A DNA stretch of 64,000 nt. It comes from PCRC01 sp017848435. GTDB lineage: Bacteria; Pseudomonadota; Gammaproteobacteria; Burkholderiales; Burkholderiaceae_C. Both the position numbers and the translations under genes were made by a program. Below the pieces are notes generated by a model. It saw nothing but the letters and a program-made list of their open reading frames with translations. It had not been told where the DNA came from and ran no database searches. The stretch lies in NCBI GenBank assembly GCA_965284315.1, contig OZ260072.1, forward strand, positions 1,984,001 through 2,048,000, written 5' to 3'. Of this stretch, positions 33,702-42,769 are shown in pieces (positions within the stretch are counted from its first letter, which is position 1; each line of letters starts with the position of its first letter).

Positions 33702-35834
33702 CTAGAACCGGTAAATTGCGTGCACGCCGACCAGCCAGGTCCGTAACGGCGCAGATTCGAAATAACGCGCGTTGCCTTCGTTGACGATCACTGAGCCGGC
33801 GTATTGCGTGTTCGTGAGGTTGTCGATACGGACAAATTCCTTGAAGGTCCATTGCCCAGCGTTCTGCTTGAAGCTTACTCGCAGGCTCGCGGTGGTGTAA
33901 CCAGCGGCGCTGTCGGAGTTTCTGTCATCGACAAAAACGCGGCTCACCCGACGCAACTCGATCGCATTCTCCATCCCCCATTCGGGTTGGCGCCACAGCA
34001 GTTCGGCATACAGGCTGGTACGCGGAATACCAGGAATGCGATTGCCCGATGTCACCAGTACGTTGGGTGCGGCGCATGGTGCAGCCGTGCATGTCCTGAA
34101 GCTGTCGGCATAGGTTGCATCCAGCCGGGTTGCGGCGATGTAGGCACCGAAGTATTTCGAAAAATCACCCGAGGCACTCAGCTCGAGGCCACGGCGTCCC
34201 GTATCACCGGCATTTTGAAAGGTGGTGCGCCCGCCGGAGTTGGTTTGCACAACGATTTCGTTGGCCGTGCGTGCGTTGAAAATGGCTGCGTTGATTTTCC
34301 ACTGAGCCAAGCGGGACTTGACGCCGATCTCCCACTGCCTGCTTGTTGCTGCCGAGAGCGCGAGATTCAGGCCGGTTCCGCCTGTGGGTTTGTAAGCCAA
34401 TTCATTGAGTGTGGGCGTTTCAAAGCCCCTTCCTGCTGTGGCGTACAGATTGACGTCGTCGCTTGCGTGAAACGTCAAGCCGGCGACCGGATTTGTGGCC
34501 CCGTAACTTCTGGCCCCGCTGTCGTTGCCATTAGACAGGTACTGGTCTGCAGCACGGAACGATACGCTGGAATGACGAACACCTGCCAGTGCGGTCCAGC
34601 GGTCTGCAAACAGCCATTCAGCTTGCAGGTACTGGTCAAAACTGCGTACAGCATTGTTCTCATCGCGTCGCAGTGCCCCCTGAACGCCGGTGGTGGTGCC
34701 GACGAAGTTCTGAAAACCCAGTCGATGCTCACTCAGTGAGTCGTACGCCAAGCCCACCGTGGTGTTGATCGGCCTGTCCATCAGGCTGCCGCGGAGGGTC
34801 CAGCGCGCATCGACGCCGCCGTAGTCCCGCGCCAAATCAATCACACCACCCGGATGGGTCGCAGGCGTCTGTGTTGCTACTGGAATGGCCTGAAACTGGG
34901 TGGCAGCCCGGCTACCCTTGTAGGCTGTGAATTGCAGAGATTGCTCGGCAGAAAGTCGGTGGTCCAGCGTGGCTCCGAGCTGTGTCTGGGACACCGATTT
35001 GCGGGTGTTGAAGGTATAAGCGGCGGCGGTTGCCTGGCGTGGACTGGCCACAAACTCCGTTCGGGATAGGCCGAGTGGGTCTGCCACGTCCGGCATGTCT
35101 ACGCTGTTGAGCACGAGCGTGACGCGCGTGTCGGGCGATGCCGTGTACTTCAGTTTGCCGTTGAACGACGTTCTTTGCGCTGCGCTGTGGTCACGATAAC
35201 CATCCGTATCGAAGCGGCTCGTGCTGAGGACATAGCTGGCCTTGCCCTCCTGCCCTGAGACCTTCAGGCCCACCCTGCGCAGGTTGTCGCTGCCAAGAAA
35301 AACCGAGCTGTCGACCAGCGTCTCAGGCCCGCCGTCTTCGGTAAAGAGACTGATGACCCCTCCCGACGAGTTGCCATACAGTGCCGAAAAAGGACCACGC
35401 AGGATCTCGATGCGTGCAGCCGACGCCAGATCAAAGTGTGATACCTGACCCTGCCCATCGGGTTGCGTTGCAGGAATGCCGTCTGCAAAAAGACGAAGCC
35501 CCCGCACGCCAAAGCTGGCGCGAGCACCAAACCCCCGCGACGATATCTGGACGTCTTGGGCATAGTTCTGCCGGTTCTGCACGACTATGCCAGGAACCCG
35601 CGCCAGCGACTCCGACACATTGACCAACAGGCGGGCCGCGCCAATCTGACTCTGGTCGACCACATCCACCGACGCCGGCAAATCGAAGCCTGCCTGTGCG
35701 TTGCGGGTGACGCTGACAACGACCGGAGACAGCGTGCCTTCAGCTACTTGTGCAAAGCAGACTGTGTTGGAAAAAGCGGCCGCAGGGCCAAGAAGCCAAA
35801 GCCAATGGCCGGCCCGGAATGCCAGAAAACGCAT
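33702..35834 (-). CDS. pqqU: TonB-dependent PQQ receptor, PqqU/YncD family
   Basis: A 710-residue outer-membrane receptor with signal peptide, plug and beta-barrel ending in aromatic YRF. Many segments match the E. coli YncD/PqqU family as I know it: VPGIVVQNRQNYAQD, SRGFGARASFGVRG, DGIPATQPDGQGQ, LRGPFSALYGNSSGGV, GYRDHSAAQ, GRGFETPTLNEL, and VIVNEGNARYFE at the C-terminus. PqqU imports pyrroloquinoline quinone across the outer membrane. It lies 53 bp downstream of the xoxJ-like gene on the same strand and probably shares its promoter, which puts cofactor uptake in the same operon as the electron acceptor of the quinoprotein. Confidence 0.88.
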   Translation of the reverse strand: MRFLAFRAGHWLWLLGPAAAFSNTVCFAQVAEGTLSPVVVSVTRNAQAGFDLPASVDVVDQSQIGAARLLVNVSESLARVPGIVVQNRQNYAQDVQISSRGFGARASFGVRGLRLFADGIPATQPDGQGQVSHFDLASAARIEILRGPFSALYGNSSGGVISLFTEDGGPETLVDSSVFLGSDNLRRVGLKVSGQEGKASYVLSTSRFDTDGYRDHSAAQRTSFNGKLKYTASPDTRVTLVLNSVDMPDVADPLGLSRTEFVASPRQATAAAYTFNTRKSVSQTQLGATLDHRLSAEQSLQFTAYKGSRAATQFQAIPVATQTPATHPGGVIDLARDYGGVDARWTLRGSLMDRPINTTVGLAYDSLSEHRLGFQNFVGTTTGVQGALRRDENNAVRSFDQYLQAEWLFADRWTALAGVRHSSVSFRAADQYLSNGNDSGARSYGATNPVAGLTFHASDDVNLYATAGRGFETPTLNELAYKPTGGTGLNLALSAATSRQWEIGVKSRLAQWKINAAIFNARTANEIVVQTNSGGRTTFQNAGDTGRRGLELSASGDFSKYFGAYIAATRLDATYADSFRTCTAAPCAAPNVLVTSGNRIPGIPRTSLYAELLWRQPEWGMENAIELRRVSRVFVDDRNSDSAAGYTTASLRVSFKQNAGQWTFKEFVRIDNLTNTQYAGSVIVNEGNARYFESAPLRTWLVGVHAIYRF

Positions 35835-35887
35835 CGTGTGTCAGGGTAGGGGGTGGATAAGGCTTAAGGGACCAACGGGGCTGCTGC

Positions 35888-36742
35888 TCACAACTTCCCG
35901 AGGCTGATGCCTTCCTGTTCAAAGATGGCCTTGAGCTCGCCCCTTGTGTTCAGGGATGCCAGCGCGCTTTCGAGTGCTTTTGCAAGATCGGTTTCGTCGG
36001 CTTTTACGGCCATGCCTACCGGCCACCCGTTGGGGGGAAGCCCCATCAGAGCAAGAGTGGCAAAGGCGTAATCAGCGCTGGGCGCTTTCGCTGCATGCAG
36101 TTCTGCTTCAATTTGCGCCTTGGTGGCAAGGACGGCGGCCACCTTGCCAGCAAACAAGGCGGCCATTGCTTCTGCGGGTGAATTGAGAATGCTGACCTTG
36201 TCGCGCAGCTTTCCCCCCTGCGCGCCAAGCAGCGCGCTTGCGGCAGCGGTTCCGCGCTCGACACCCAGTGGCAGGCCTTGCAGGTCGTCAACGGTGTTGA
36301 TCTGGGCGACCTGTTTCTTGTTGTGCACAAAAACCACGGTTTCGCGGTAGTACGGCGCGAATATCAGGGACTGGCGGTTTCCCTGGATGAAATTGCGGTC
36401 GACGGGGACGTGCAGCATTACGTGGGCTGGGCCATAGCCGAGGTAGTGACCGCGCCACACCATGTTGCGCAGGTCGTCCATCATGTTTTCTCCCGCGTCA
36501 AAGGGCAGCAATGACAACTTGAGCCCCATCTCCTTGGCCAGCGCGGATGCCAGAGCCACCTCGACACCCTGGAGGGCGCCGGTGGTGCCATATGAGAACG
36601 GCGCAAAGTCTTTGTAGACCGCTACTTTGAGCACGCCACCAGCACGCACCTTTTCAAGTTCGGCATTTGCCCACAACGGGCTGATGCCTGTGAGACCCAT
36701 GGAAACGGCTTGCGCGAAGCGGCGCCGGTTGATACCCGTCAT
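35888..36742 (-). CDS. xoxJ: XoxJ/MxaJ-like periplasmic substrate-binding protein
   Basis: A 284-residue family-3 solute-binding-like protein associated with PQQ alcohol dehydrogenases. I start it at MTGINRRRFAQAV, which gives a twin-arginine-like signal and an AGGAGCAAC ribosome site. The mature part begins GGVLKVAVYKDFAPFSY and has the paired-lobe pattern of the MoxJ family (LQGVEVALASALAKEMG, YGPAHVMLHVPVDR, LPLGVERGTAAAS). XoxJ is thought to help activate or load the dehydrogenase. It lies 67 bp downstream of the pedF-like gene. Confidence 0.9.
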   Translation of the reverse strand: MTGINRRRFAQAVSMGLTGISPLWANAELEKVRAGGVLKVAVYKDFAPFSYGTTGALQGVEVALASALAKEMGLKLSLLPFDAGENMMDDLRNMVWRGHYLGYGPAHVMLHVPVDRNFIQGNRQSLIFAPYYRETVVFVHNKKQVAQINTVDDLQGLPLGVERGTAAASALLGAQGGKLRDKVSILNSPAEAMAALFAGKVAAVLATKAQIEAELHAAKAPSADYAFATLALMGLPPNGWPVGMAVKADETDLAKALESALASLNTRGELKAIFEQEGISLGKL

Positions 36743-36809
36743 TGTTGCTCCTGTATTTATGGTTTTACTTGGGCGTGGCGACATTGTTGCCACGCCGGCT
36801 TTTCTGGTT

Positions 36810-37295
36810 TTATTTTTCGCGACGTGTTTCCAGGTAGGTCTTGATGGCCCAGATTGCTTCCTGCGACAGGGTGCCTTCGAACGGTGGCATGTAGACGCGG
36901 CCGTCACGGGTACGCCCACGGCGCACGGTGGTTGCGTAGAAGTCGTCAATTTCCTTGAAGCAGGCGGCTTTTTTTCCTGCATCGGCAAGACCTGTGCAGT
37001 CGGCGTCGAGTTTGCGCAGGTCTGGCGCGATACCACCAGAAATGGCTTCCAGCCCATGGCAGCGCGCGCAGTTCTGGTTGTAAGCCGAAGTGCCTATGCG
37101 CAACGCTTCTTTGGTGGCAGGGCCAGTGCGGTAGGGGTTCTCTGCGCGCCATTTGTCGCCAAGCTGTGGCAGGCTTTTCGTATCAACCGCTTGTGGTGTC
37201 ACGTCACCATGTGCCAAGGCGACCAGAGGCGAACACCCAATCAACAACGCGCATGTGATCGCGGACACAGGCCGACTCAGCCAAAAATTTCTCAT
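36810..37295 (-). CDS. pedF: Cytochrome c-550, PedF/XoxG type
   Basis: Periplasmic mono-heme cytochrome that accepts electrons from PQQ alcohol dehydrogenases. The 161-residue protein has a signal peptide, the PedF-like N-terminus AHGDVTPQAVDT, WRAENPYR, the heme motif CARCH in NQNCARCHGLEAISGGIAPDL, and the axial Met segment YMPPFEGTLSQEAIW. It is the first gene of the pedF-xoxJ-pqqU operon. A sigma-54 type promoter lies about 70 bp upstream. Confidence 0.93.
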   Translation of the reverse strand: MRNFWLSRPVSAITCALLIGCSPLVALAHGDVTPQAVDTKSLPQLGDKWRAENPYRTGPATKEALRIGTSAYNQNCARCHGLEAISGGIAPDLRKLDADCTGLADAGKKAACFKEIDDFYATTVRRGRTRDGRVYMPPFEGTLSQEAIWAIKTYLETRREK

Positions 37296-37362
37296 GTTCT
37301 TCCTCTAAACAAAAATATCTAACAGTTAAATGCAGGCCATATGGCGCACACTCCAGTATGGA

Positions 37363-37378
37363 AGCAAATCCTGTACCG
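37363..37378 (-). promoter_or_regulatory. Candidate sigma-54 promoter of pedF-xoxJ-pqqU
   Basis: On the minus strand the sequence is CGGTACAGGATTTGCT. It keeps the GG and GC dinucleotides at the required spacing and matches TGGCAYRNNNNTTGCW except at two positions. Predicted transcription would start near 37351, giving a leader of about 55 bases before the pedF ATG at 37295. Confidence 0.72.
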
Positions 37379-37413
37379 CTGCAAGCTGTGTTCAAAGTAG
37401 GTGCCAACTGCGG

Positions 37414-37430
37414 TAACTTGTTTCAAGTTA
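37414..37430. promoter_or_regulatory. Perfect 7-3-7 palindrome upstream of the pedF sigma-54 site
   Basis: TAACTTG-TTT-CAAGTTA, 36 bp upstream of the -24 element of the pedF promoter and between pedF and the activator gene. It looks like an operator for a dimeric regulator; which one is unknown. Confidence 0.5.
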
Positions 37431-37479
37431 GAGCGTTTGCTTTTGGATTGCCATAAATTAGAGCAGTTGTGTCTTTCCA

Positions 37480-37506
37480 TGTCGGATTGTAGAATTCCGC
37501 CCGACA
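37480..37506. promoter_or_regulatory. Inverted repeat TGTCGG-N15-CCGACA upstream of the sigma-54 activator gene
   Basis: Six-base arms separated by 15 bp, 79 bp before the activator's ATG. It could be an autoregulatory or enhancer site; the short arms make this weak. Confidence 0.35.
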
Positions 37507-37584
37507 GAACATAACTAAACACATCTATCTGTCAATGGTTGTAGCGCGTCGGTTGAGCGCATACAAAGGCAAGACGGAGGAGAC

Positions 37585-39642
37585 ATGTACGACCTTAGAA
37601 CCTCGGGGCTGGCTGATGCGGTAGGGTTAATGGACCCTGCGGTGATAACCAGTTCGCATCAACGATGCAGCAATTTTGGCTTGGCCGAGTCGGACTTGCC
37701 TGACTTCTGCCGCATCCCCAAACCTGAGCTTGACGAGCGTCTGGAGGTCAACCGCGCACTCCACCTGCATGCGCTGCCAGTCATGGAGTCGCTCTACGAG
37801 CAGATATCGAACACCCACAACATGGTGATGTTGACGGACTCGGAAGGTCTGATTCTGCATGCGTTAGGGGACAACGACTTTCTGGAAAAGGCAGACAAGG
37901 TCGCGCTTTCACCGGGAGTGTCGTGGTCGGAGCGGCACAAGGGAACCAATGCAGTGGGTACGGCGTTGTACGAGAGACGGCCTGCGGTGGTGAATGGCCC
38001 AGAGCACTACCTCCGGGCCAACCATTTTCTGACCTGTTCCTGCGCCCCGATTGTTGATCCGCACGGCCAGGTCATTGGCGCGCTGGATGTGAGCGGTGAT
38101 CACCGCGGTTTCCACCGGCATACGCTGGCACTGGTCAATATGTCTGCGCAGATCATTGGCAACCAGCTTTTTGCCGAGGCCTTCCCAGAAGGTATACGCA
38201 TTCATTTTCATGCCAGGGCCGAGTTCATTGGCACCATCGTTGAAGGTATCGTGGCATTCACGCCAACTGGGCGACTGCTTTCTGCAAACCGGAGTGCGCA
38301 GTACCAGTTGGGAATGTCCATCAATGCATTGCAGGCCCATACCTTTTCATCTCTTTTCGGTTTACCGATGTCCAGCCTGCTGGACCATTACCGGTCTGCG
38401 AATCCTGGGCTACTCAGCCTGTCCCTGAACAGTGGCGCCACTGTACGTGCACGTGCCGAGTTCAGGACGCCTTCTCTGATGTTCGCCTCGATGGGATGGA
38501 CCGATTCTTCTATGGGGATTCCCGCCACGCTGCAACCGGGCGAGAATGCCCGTACCGCTGTGGATGCCGTACCAGCCGGTCCACTCAAACAGGCTGCGCG
38601 TGTTGCAAGCCTGAATTGTCTGGACGTTGGTGATAAACAGGTTGCGCATGCGGTCCAGATGGTGTCCAAGATCAAGGGGCGGGATATTCCGATTCTTATT
38701 CTTGGTGAAACCGGGACTGGCAAGGAGCTTTTGGCCAAGGCCATCCACAATGACTCGCATCGCAACCAAGCCGAATTTGTTGCGGTCAATTGCGCGTCTA
38801 TTCCGGAAAGTCTGATCGAGTCCGAGCTCTTCGGTTACCACGAAGGCGCGTTCACGGGAGCGAAGAAAAAGGGTGGCATCGGGAAGATAGTTCAGGCCAA
38901 CGGGGGGACACTTTTCCTGGACGAAATCGGTGACATGCCGTTACCGCTGCAGGCGAGGTTGCTGCGGGTTCTGCAGGACCGCATAGTCACCCCCCTGGGG
39001 GGCACAAAATCGATTCCGGTGGATATTGCCGTCATCTGTGCAACCAACCGCGATTTGAAAGACATGATCTCGAAAGGTCAGTTTCGAGATGATCTTTACT
39101 ACCGTCTCGTCGGGCTGGTAGTTCGCCTGCCAGCGCTGCGCATACGGACCGACATGCCGGTGCTTGTAGAAAAAATCCTGGGCGCCGAGTCTGTAGCCGC
39201 CGATACAACCTACCGCCTGGATGCCGATGTGCTGTCGCTTTTCCAGAAGTACAGCTGGCCTGGCAATATCCGCCAGCTCAACAATGTGTTGCGAACAGCG
39301 TGTGTGATGGCCGGGGCAGACGGTGTTATCCGGCACCAGGATTTGCCGGAAGACCTGCTTGACGAAATGCTGGCTTCCTCAAACCCTCCAGAAACAGCTT
39401 GGCAAAATCTGCAGAGTGTCAACTTGTCCGATGTGCCTGCAGCGGGCATTCCGGTCACTGGCAAGCCAGCGGCTGTTGCACCCGAGATGAAGCTGGAGGA
39501 TATGCAGATTGCAGCGATGGCCGCTGCGTTGGCGCAGCACAACGGAAACCTGTCGTCTGCCGCGCGTGCGCTGGGTGTGTCAAGAAATACGGTGTACCGC
39601 AAGCTGGAGCATCTGCAGTCGGGCAGGTCGCGGCGCAGCTAG
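37585..39642 (+). CDS. Sigma-54-dependent activator, AcoR/GAF-type
   Basis: A 685-residue enhancer-binding protein. Residues 80-200 form a GAF sensor domain with the pattern of AcoR-like regulators (SWSERHKGTNAVGTAL, RANHFLTCSCAPIVDP). The AAA+ domain has Walker A GETGTGKE (near residue 373), the sigma-54 contact loop GAFTGA (near 420) and the Walker B segment GTLFLDEIGDM. The C-terminus is a Fis-type helix-turn-helix (GNLSSAARALGVSRNTVYRKL). In its position between pedF and the relay genes it probably activates the sigma-54 promoters found here. The inducer is unknown; an alcohol or aldehyde is likely. Confidence 0.93.
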   Translation: MYDLRTSGLADAVGLMDPAVITSSHQRCSNFGLAESDLPDFCRIPKPELDERLEVNRALHLHALPVMESLYEQISNTHNMVMLTDSEGLILHALGDNDFLEKADKVALSPGVSWSERHKGTNAVGTALYERRPAVVNGPEHYLRANHFLTCSCAPIVDPHGQVIGALDVSGDHRGFHRHTLALVNMSAQIIGNQLFAEAFPEGIRIHFHARAEFIGTIVEGIVAFTPTGRLLSANRSAQYQLGMSINALQAHTFSSLFGLPMSSLLDHYRSANPGLLSLSLNSGATVRARAEFRTPSLMFASMGWTDSSMGIPATLQPGENARTAVDAVPAGPLKQAARVASLNCLDVGDKQVAHAVQMVSKIKGRDIPILILGETGTGKELLAKAIHNDSHRNQAEFVAVNCASIPESLIESELFGYHEGAFTGAKKKGGIGKIVQANGGTLFLDEIGDMPLPLQARLLRVLQDRIVTPLGGTKSIPVDIAVICATNRDLKDMISKGQFRDDLYYRLVGLVVRLPALRIRTDMPVLVEKILGAESVAADTTYRLDADVLSLFQKYSWPGNIRQLNNVLRTACVMAGADGVIRHQDLPEDLLDEMLASSNPPETAWQNLQSVNLSDVPAAGIPVTGKPAAVAPEMKLEDMQIAAMAAALAQHNGNLSSAARALGVSRNTVYRKLEHLQSGRSRRS

Positions 39643-39653
39643 GTTTGCGCCAT

Positions 39654-40589
39654 TCAGGGTGGAAGCTGGCCGTTCCACCAAAGCGTTTCAAGCTCTTGCC
39701 ATACCCGCTGCACATTCAGCGGATGGCGCTTGGCATAGCCACTCCATTGTTGCCAGGGCCCAGTGAACTCTGTGGCAATGCTGTTCACATCGCCCCCTCT
39801 TTTAATCTGGTCCACCACGGTACTGGCCAGTTTGGCCAAGTACTGGTGGGTGGTGTCCATGGTTTGCTCGACGGTCCCCACCCCAGCGCCGACAAATTGG
39901 CGCACAGGCCACTCCTTGAATTGGCGCAAGGCATCGAGCCATCCGTAAACAGATGCTTCTTGCATTTCAGGAATGCGTTCGCGGTAGGCGAGCCCGCCAC
40001 CAAACAGAACACCGGAGCGTGGCTCAAAAAGGGCCAGGTCGCCGTGGCTGTGCGCGTGGGCGAAGACCTTGACGGCAAAACGCTGGCGCGCGATGGCGAC
40101 GCTGTCGCCTGATGCCAGTGTTCTGTTGGGCAGCACAATGCGCGTCTGGCGCATGGCCTGGGCACCTACGAGCCGGGTCAGGGCCTGCAAGCACATCTGG
40201 CAGCGTTGCCGCATCAACTGCCGGGTCTGGGCACTGGCATAGATGGGCAGGTGTGCAAAGGCTGCATTGCCCAGCACATGCTCGGGATGGGCATGGGTGT
40301 TGACGACACCGACGATGGGCATCTTCAATTCGGATTCAACCGTTTTTGCCAGTGCCCGTCCGGCACTTGCATGAGCCCCAGGATCCACAACCAGCACACC
40401 ATGGGATCCTGCAACGATGCCAGTGTTCACTACCAGCCCACCGTTGTCAGCGTTCGGTTCTTCGTTGTGGGCATCCAGCACATAGATGTGCGACGCCAGT
40501 TGCCGCAGTCGAAGCGGCACCGGCTGCGCCGACAGTGGCAAAGCGAACGCTGCCAGTGACCCTATAAACGCGCGCCGCTTCAGGGGCAC
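39654..40589 (-). CDS. Quinoprotein relay system metallo-beta-lactamase-fold protein 1
   Basis: A 311-residue secreted MBL-fold protein of the SoxH-related group found next to PQQ dehydrogenases. I use the GTG at 40589 before a twin-arginine-like signal (LKRRAFIGSLAAFALPLSAQ); another GTG at 40700 would add 37 residues. It keeps the HxHxxH motif (NTHAHPEHVLGN) but the later Asp and His ligand positions read FGGGLAY and VGAGVG, so the metal site is incomplete. Convergent with the activator gene. The biochemical role in the quinoprotein relay is unknown. Confidence 0.82.
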   Translation of the reverse strand: MPLKRRAFIGSLAAFALPLSAQPVPLRLRQLASHIYVLDAHNEEPNADNGGLVVNTGIVAGSHGVLVVDPGAHASAGRALAKTVESELKMPIVGVVNTHAHPEHVLGNAAFAHLPIYASAQTRQLMRQRCQMCLQALTRLVGAQAMRQTRIVLPNRTLASGDSVAIARQRFAVKVFAHAHSHGDLALFEPRSGVLFGGGLAYRERIPEMQEASVYGWLDALRQFKEWPVRQFVGAGVGTVEQTMDTTHQYLAKLASTVVDQIKRGGDVNSIATEFTGPWQQWSGYAKRHPLNVQRVWQELETLWWNGQLPP

Positions 40590-40737
40590 AACTGCTTTCG
40601 CGGTGCGGTTGAACTGTTGGGGCGTGCATAGGGTAGCATGATTTTGCGGTGTTTGGGTTGATGCCGGCGCGTGGAAGAGTCTACTGTTGGAGCTGCGCAC
40701 AGACTGCAGGGGGGGGGCTGGTAAGCCCGATTTGCCC

Positions 40738-40753
40738 TGGCATCATTCGTGCT
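40738..40753 (+). promoter_or_regulatory. Candidate sigma-54 promoter of the ExbB/ExbD-like operon
   Basis: TGGCATCATTCGTGCT: GG and GC are correctly spaced, with two mismatches to the consensus. It lies about 80 bp before the ATG at 40836. This is the weakest of the four sites. Confidence 0.5.
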
Positions 40754-40835
40754 GATACTTAGTGATCGACTTCGAGCCACTATATTCAGGCACGCGCGGC
40801 AATAGGCCTCTTACGCTTCTCATGGAATCCTTGAA

Positions 40836-41639
40836 ATGACTGACCTGATGCGAATGCGGTGGTTTTCCGTGATGGGAATACCTGGCAAGAAAAAGCTGTT
40901 GTGCCCGCAGCAGGTGGCCGCGCGGGCAGCGGTCCAGCCCGAGCAGATTCTGCTGCTGTGGTTGGCATTTTTCGGCCTGCTTCTGTTCGCAACTGCGTGG
41001 TTGTGGAAACTTGGCATATGGCACACGCTGGTCTCGGCCGATCCTACTTTTTTGACCGTCATCATCGTACTGATTTTTTTCGGCTCGACTTTCTGGTGTG
41101 GATTTCGCAGCGTTCGCCTGGCCCAGCAACGGCATGCACTTTCGATGGTGGTCCAGCGCCTGCAGTCCCAGCCTGATACGCTGGTTGCTGCACTCGACAG
41201 CTTGGGGGTGGATCGCCGCACCGACTGGATCTATGCCTATTTCCGGGATATTCTTTCCAAAGGCCCACAAGGCTGGCGCGAGAATGGCCAGCTCACTGAC
41301 CTGTTGGCCGAACGCGCGCACGGCCCGCACGAAAGCGCGTGGTGGGTCAATGGCATCCAGCTCAAGCTGGGCTTGCTGGGCAAGGTCATTGGCTTCTCGA
41401 TCCTGGCGCTGCAGATTGGCGCCATGGAGTCGTTCGATCCGGGGCAGTCGCAGCTGTTCCTGAAGAATCTGACGAATGGCCTGGGCATCGCGTTGCTGAC
41501 CACCATGACAGGCCTTGCTGCCAACATTCTGCTGGGGCTGCAACTGACCCGGCTGGACCGGGTGGCCGATGAACTGGTGGCCGATGCCCTGTCGATTGCG
41601 GAGAGCGATCTCGGGCCGGCTTTCGGCCAAGCCACCTGA
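40836..41639 (+). CDS. MotA/TolQ/ExbB-like membrane protein
   Basis: A 267-residue inner-membrane protein with four predicted membrane segments: near residues 38-60, 72-92, 178-200 and 212-238. The last two, with GLLGKVIGFSILALQIG and LTNGLGIALLTTMTGLAANILLG, resemble the pore-forming pair of the MotA/TolQ/ExbB family, including the GIA..TT..GL pattern. The loop between TM2 and TM3 is cytoplasmic and acidic-basic mixed. It is the first of four tightly packed genes (40836-43473). No specific family name is recognised beyond the proton-channel superfamily. Confidence 0.78.
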   Translation: MTDLMRMRWFSVMGIPGKKKLLCPQQVAARAAVQPEQILLLWLAFFGLLLFATAWLWKLGIWHTLVSADPTFLTVIIVLIFFGSTFWCGFRSVRLAQQRHALSMVVQRLQSQPDTLVAALDSLGVDRRTDWIYAYFRDILSKGPQGWRENGQLTDLLAERAHGPHESAWWVNGIQLKLGLLGKVIGFSILALQIGAMESFDPGQSQLFLKNLTNGLGIALLTTMTGLAANILLGLQLTRLDRVADELVADALSIAESDLGPAFGQAT

Positions 41640-41648
41640 GAGTCCGGC

Positions 41649-42260
41649 ATGGGGTTCAAGCGGCGTCAGCGGGAAGCGGAGTCCGATCCGTTCTACGACA
41701 TGTTGTTCAACATGCTGATTGCTTTCGTTTTCTGTTTCATCATTGCCATGCTGGCATTCAATCCCAAGGCCAGAAAGTCGGGCGACATTCCTGCCAAAGC
41801 CGAATACATCGTCACCGTCACCTGGCCCGACAACAACCCCAACGATGTGGACGCCTGGTTGCAGGACCCGGCGGAAAACCTCTTGTGGTTCCGCCAGCGC
41901 GATATCGGCCTGATGCACCTTGACCGCGATGACCGTGGCGCGAGCAACAACAGCGTGGTCGTCAATGGCCGTGCGATCAGCAACCCAATTCGCCAGGAGA
42001 TGGCGACGTTGCGGGGCATCGTCGCCGGCGAATACATTGTCAATGCCCACTACTACGACTCGAAGGATGGCAAGCCTGTTGATGTGACGGTCACTGTCGT
42101 CAAGGTCAACCCGCGTGCGGATATCGTGTACTACGGCACCGTACAAATTCCGGCCAAAGGCGAGGAGCGCACCCTGGTCCGTTTCACGCTGGACGGGCAG
42201 GGTGAAGTCATCAACATCAATACCCTGCCCAAAACAATTGTTCAAAGAACAGGACTATGA
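41649..42260 (+). CDS. ExbD/MotB-like membrane protein with periplasmic domain
   Basis: A 203-residue protein with a short cytoplasmic N-terminus and one membrane helix (near residues 17-40). An aspartate directly before the helix (DPFYDMLFNMLIAF) is placed like the proton-carrying Asp of ExbD, TolR and MotB. The rest is a periplasmic beta-rich domain starting YIVTVTWPDNNPNDVDAWLQDPAENLLWF, similar in pattern to bacterial secreted immunoglobulin-like domains of the DUF2135/YfaP kind. It starts 9 bp after the ExbB-like gene, so the two probably form one channel complex. Confidence 0.75.
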   Translation: MGFKRRQREAESDPFYDMLFNMLIAFVFCFIIAMLAFNPKARKSGDIPAKAEYIVTVTWPDNNPNDVDAWLQDPAENLLWFRQRDIGLMHLDRDDRGASNNSVVVNGRAISNPIRQEMATLRGIVAGEYIVNAHYYDSKDGKPVDVTVTVVKVNPRADIVYYGTVQIPAKGEERTLVRFTLDGQGEVININTLPKTIVQRTGL

Positions 42261-42769
42261 GTACCTCCCTACTGCTGTTGACCGCAACCTATTCGCTTCT
42301 GGCATTCTTGCTGCTGTGTCTGTGCTTCTGGACACGATGGCCGATAGTCCTGAAGGTGCTGCTGATCGGCGTGGTCACCGTCTTTTATTTTCTGGCGTAC
42401 GAGCATGTGCACGGCGTACTCGGCTGGCCCGCAGAAGAAGCGCCACCCAAGCGCTTTGTTCTGCTGGCGGTGGTGGTGGACGAGCCGAGCAAGGAACGTG
42501 GCACCAAGGGCAGCATCTTTGTGTGGCTGAACGGCATTGAAGACAACCGGCCGGTGGCCGAACCGCGCAGCTACCGCCTGCCCTACGAAAAAGACCTGCA
42601 CAGCCTCTTCAGCGAGGCCATGAAGAAAAACCGCCAGGGTATCAGCCAGATGGGCACCACTGAACCCAAAGCTGGACCCAAGGGCTTTTCCTGGCTGCGC
42701 CCTCCGGGCAATGACAAGCTCACCATCAAAATCAGTGATCTGCCGCGCCCGCAGTTGCCGGAGAAATGA
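42257..42769 (+). CDS. Small membrane-anchored protein of the ExbB/ExbD-like operon
   Basis: A 170-residue protein with two N-terminal membrane segments (near residues 4-25 and 30-50), then a periplasmic or cytoplasmic soluble domain (KRFVLLAVVVDEPSKERGTKGSIFVWLNG). I do not recognise the family. It overlaps both neighbours by 4 bp (ATGA), which indicates tight translational coupling and a fixed stoichiometry with the channel-like proteins. Confidence 0.75.
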   Translation: MSTSLLLLTATYSLLAFLLLCLCFWTRWPIVLKVLLIGVVTVFYFLAYEHVHGVLGWPAEEAPPKRFVLLAVVVDEPSKERGTKGSIFVWLNGIEDNRPVAEPRSYRLPYEKDLHSLFSEAMKKNRQGISQMGTTEPKAGPKGFSWLRPPGNDKLTIKISDLPRPQLPEK

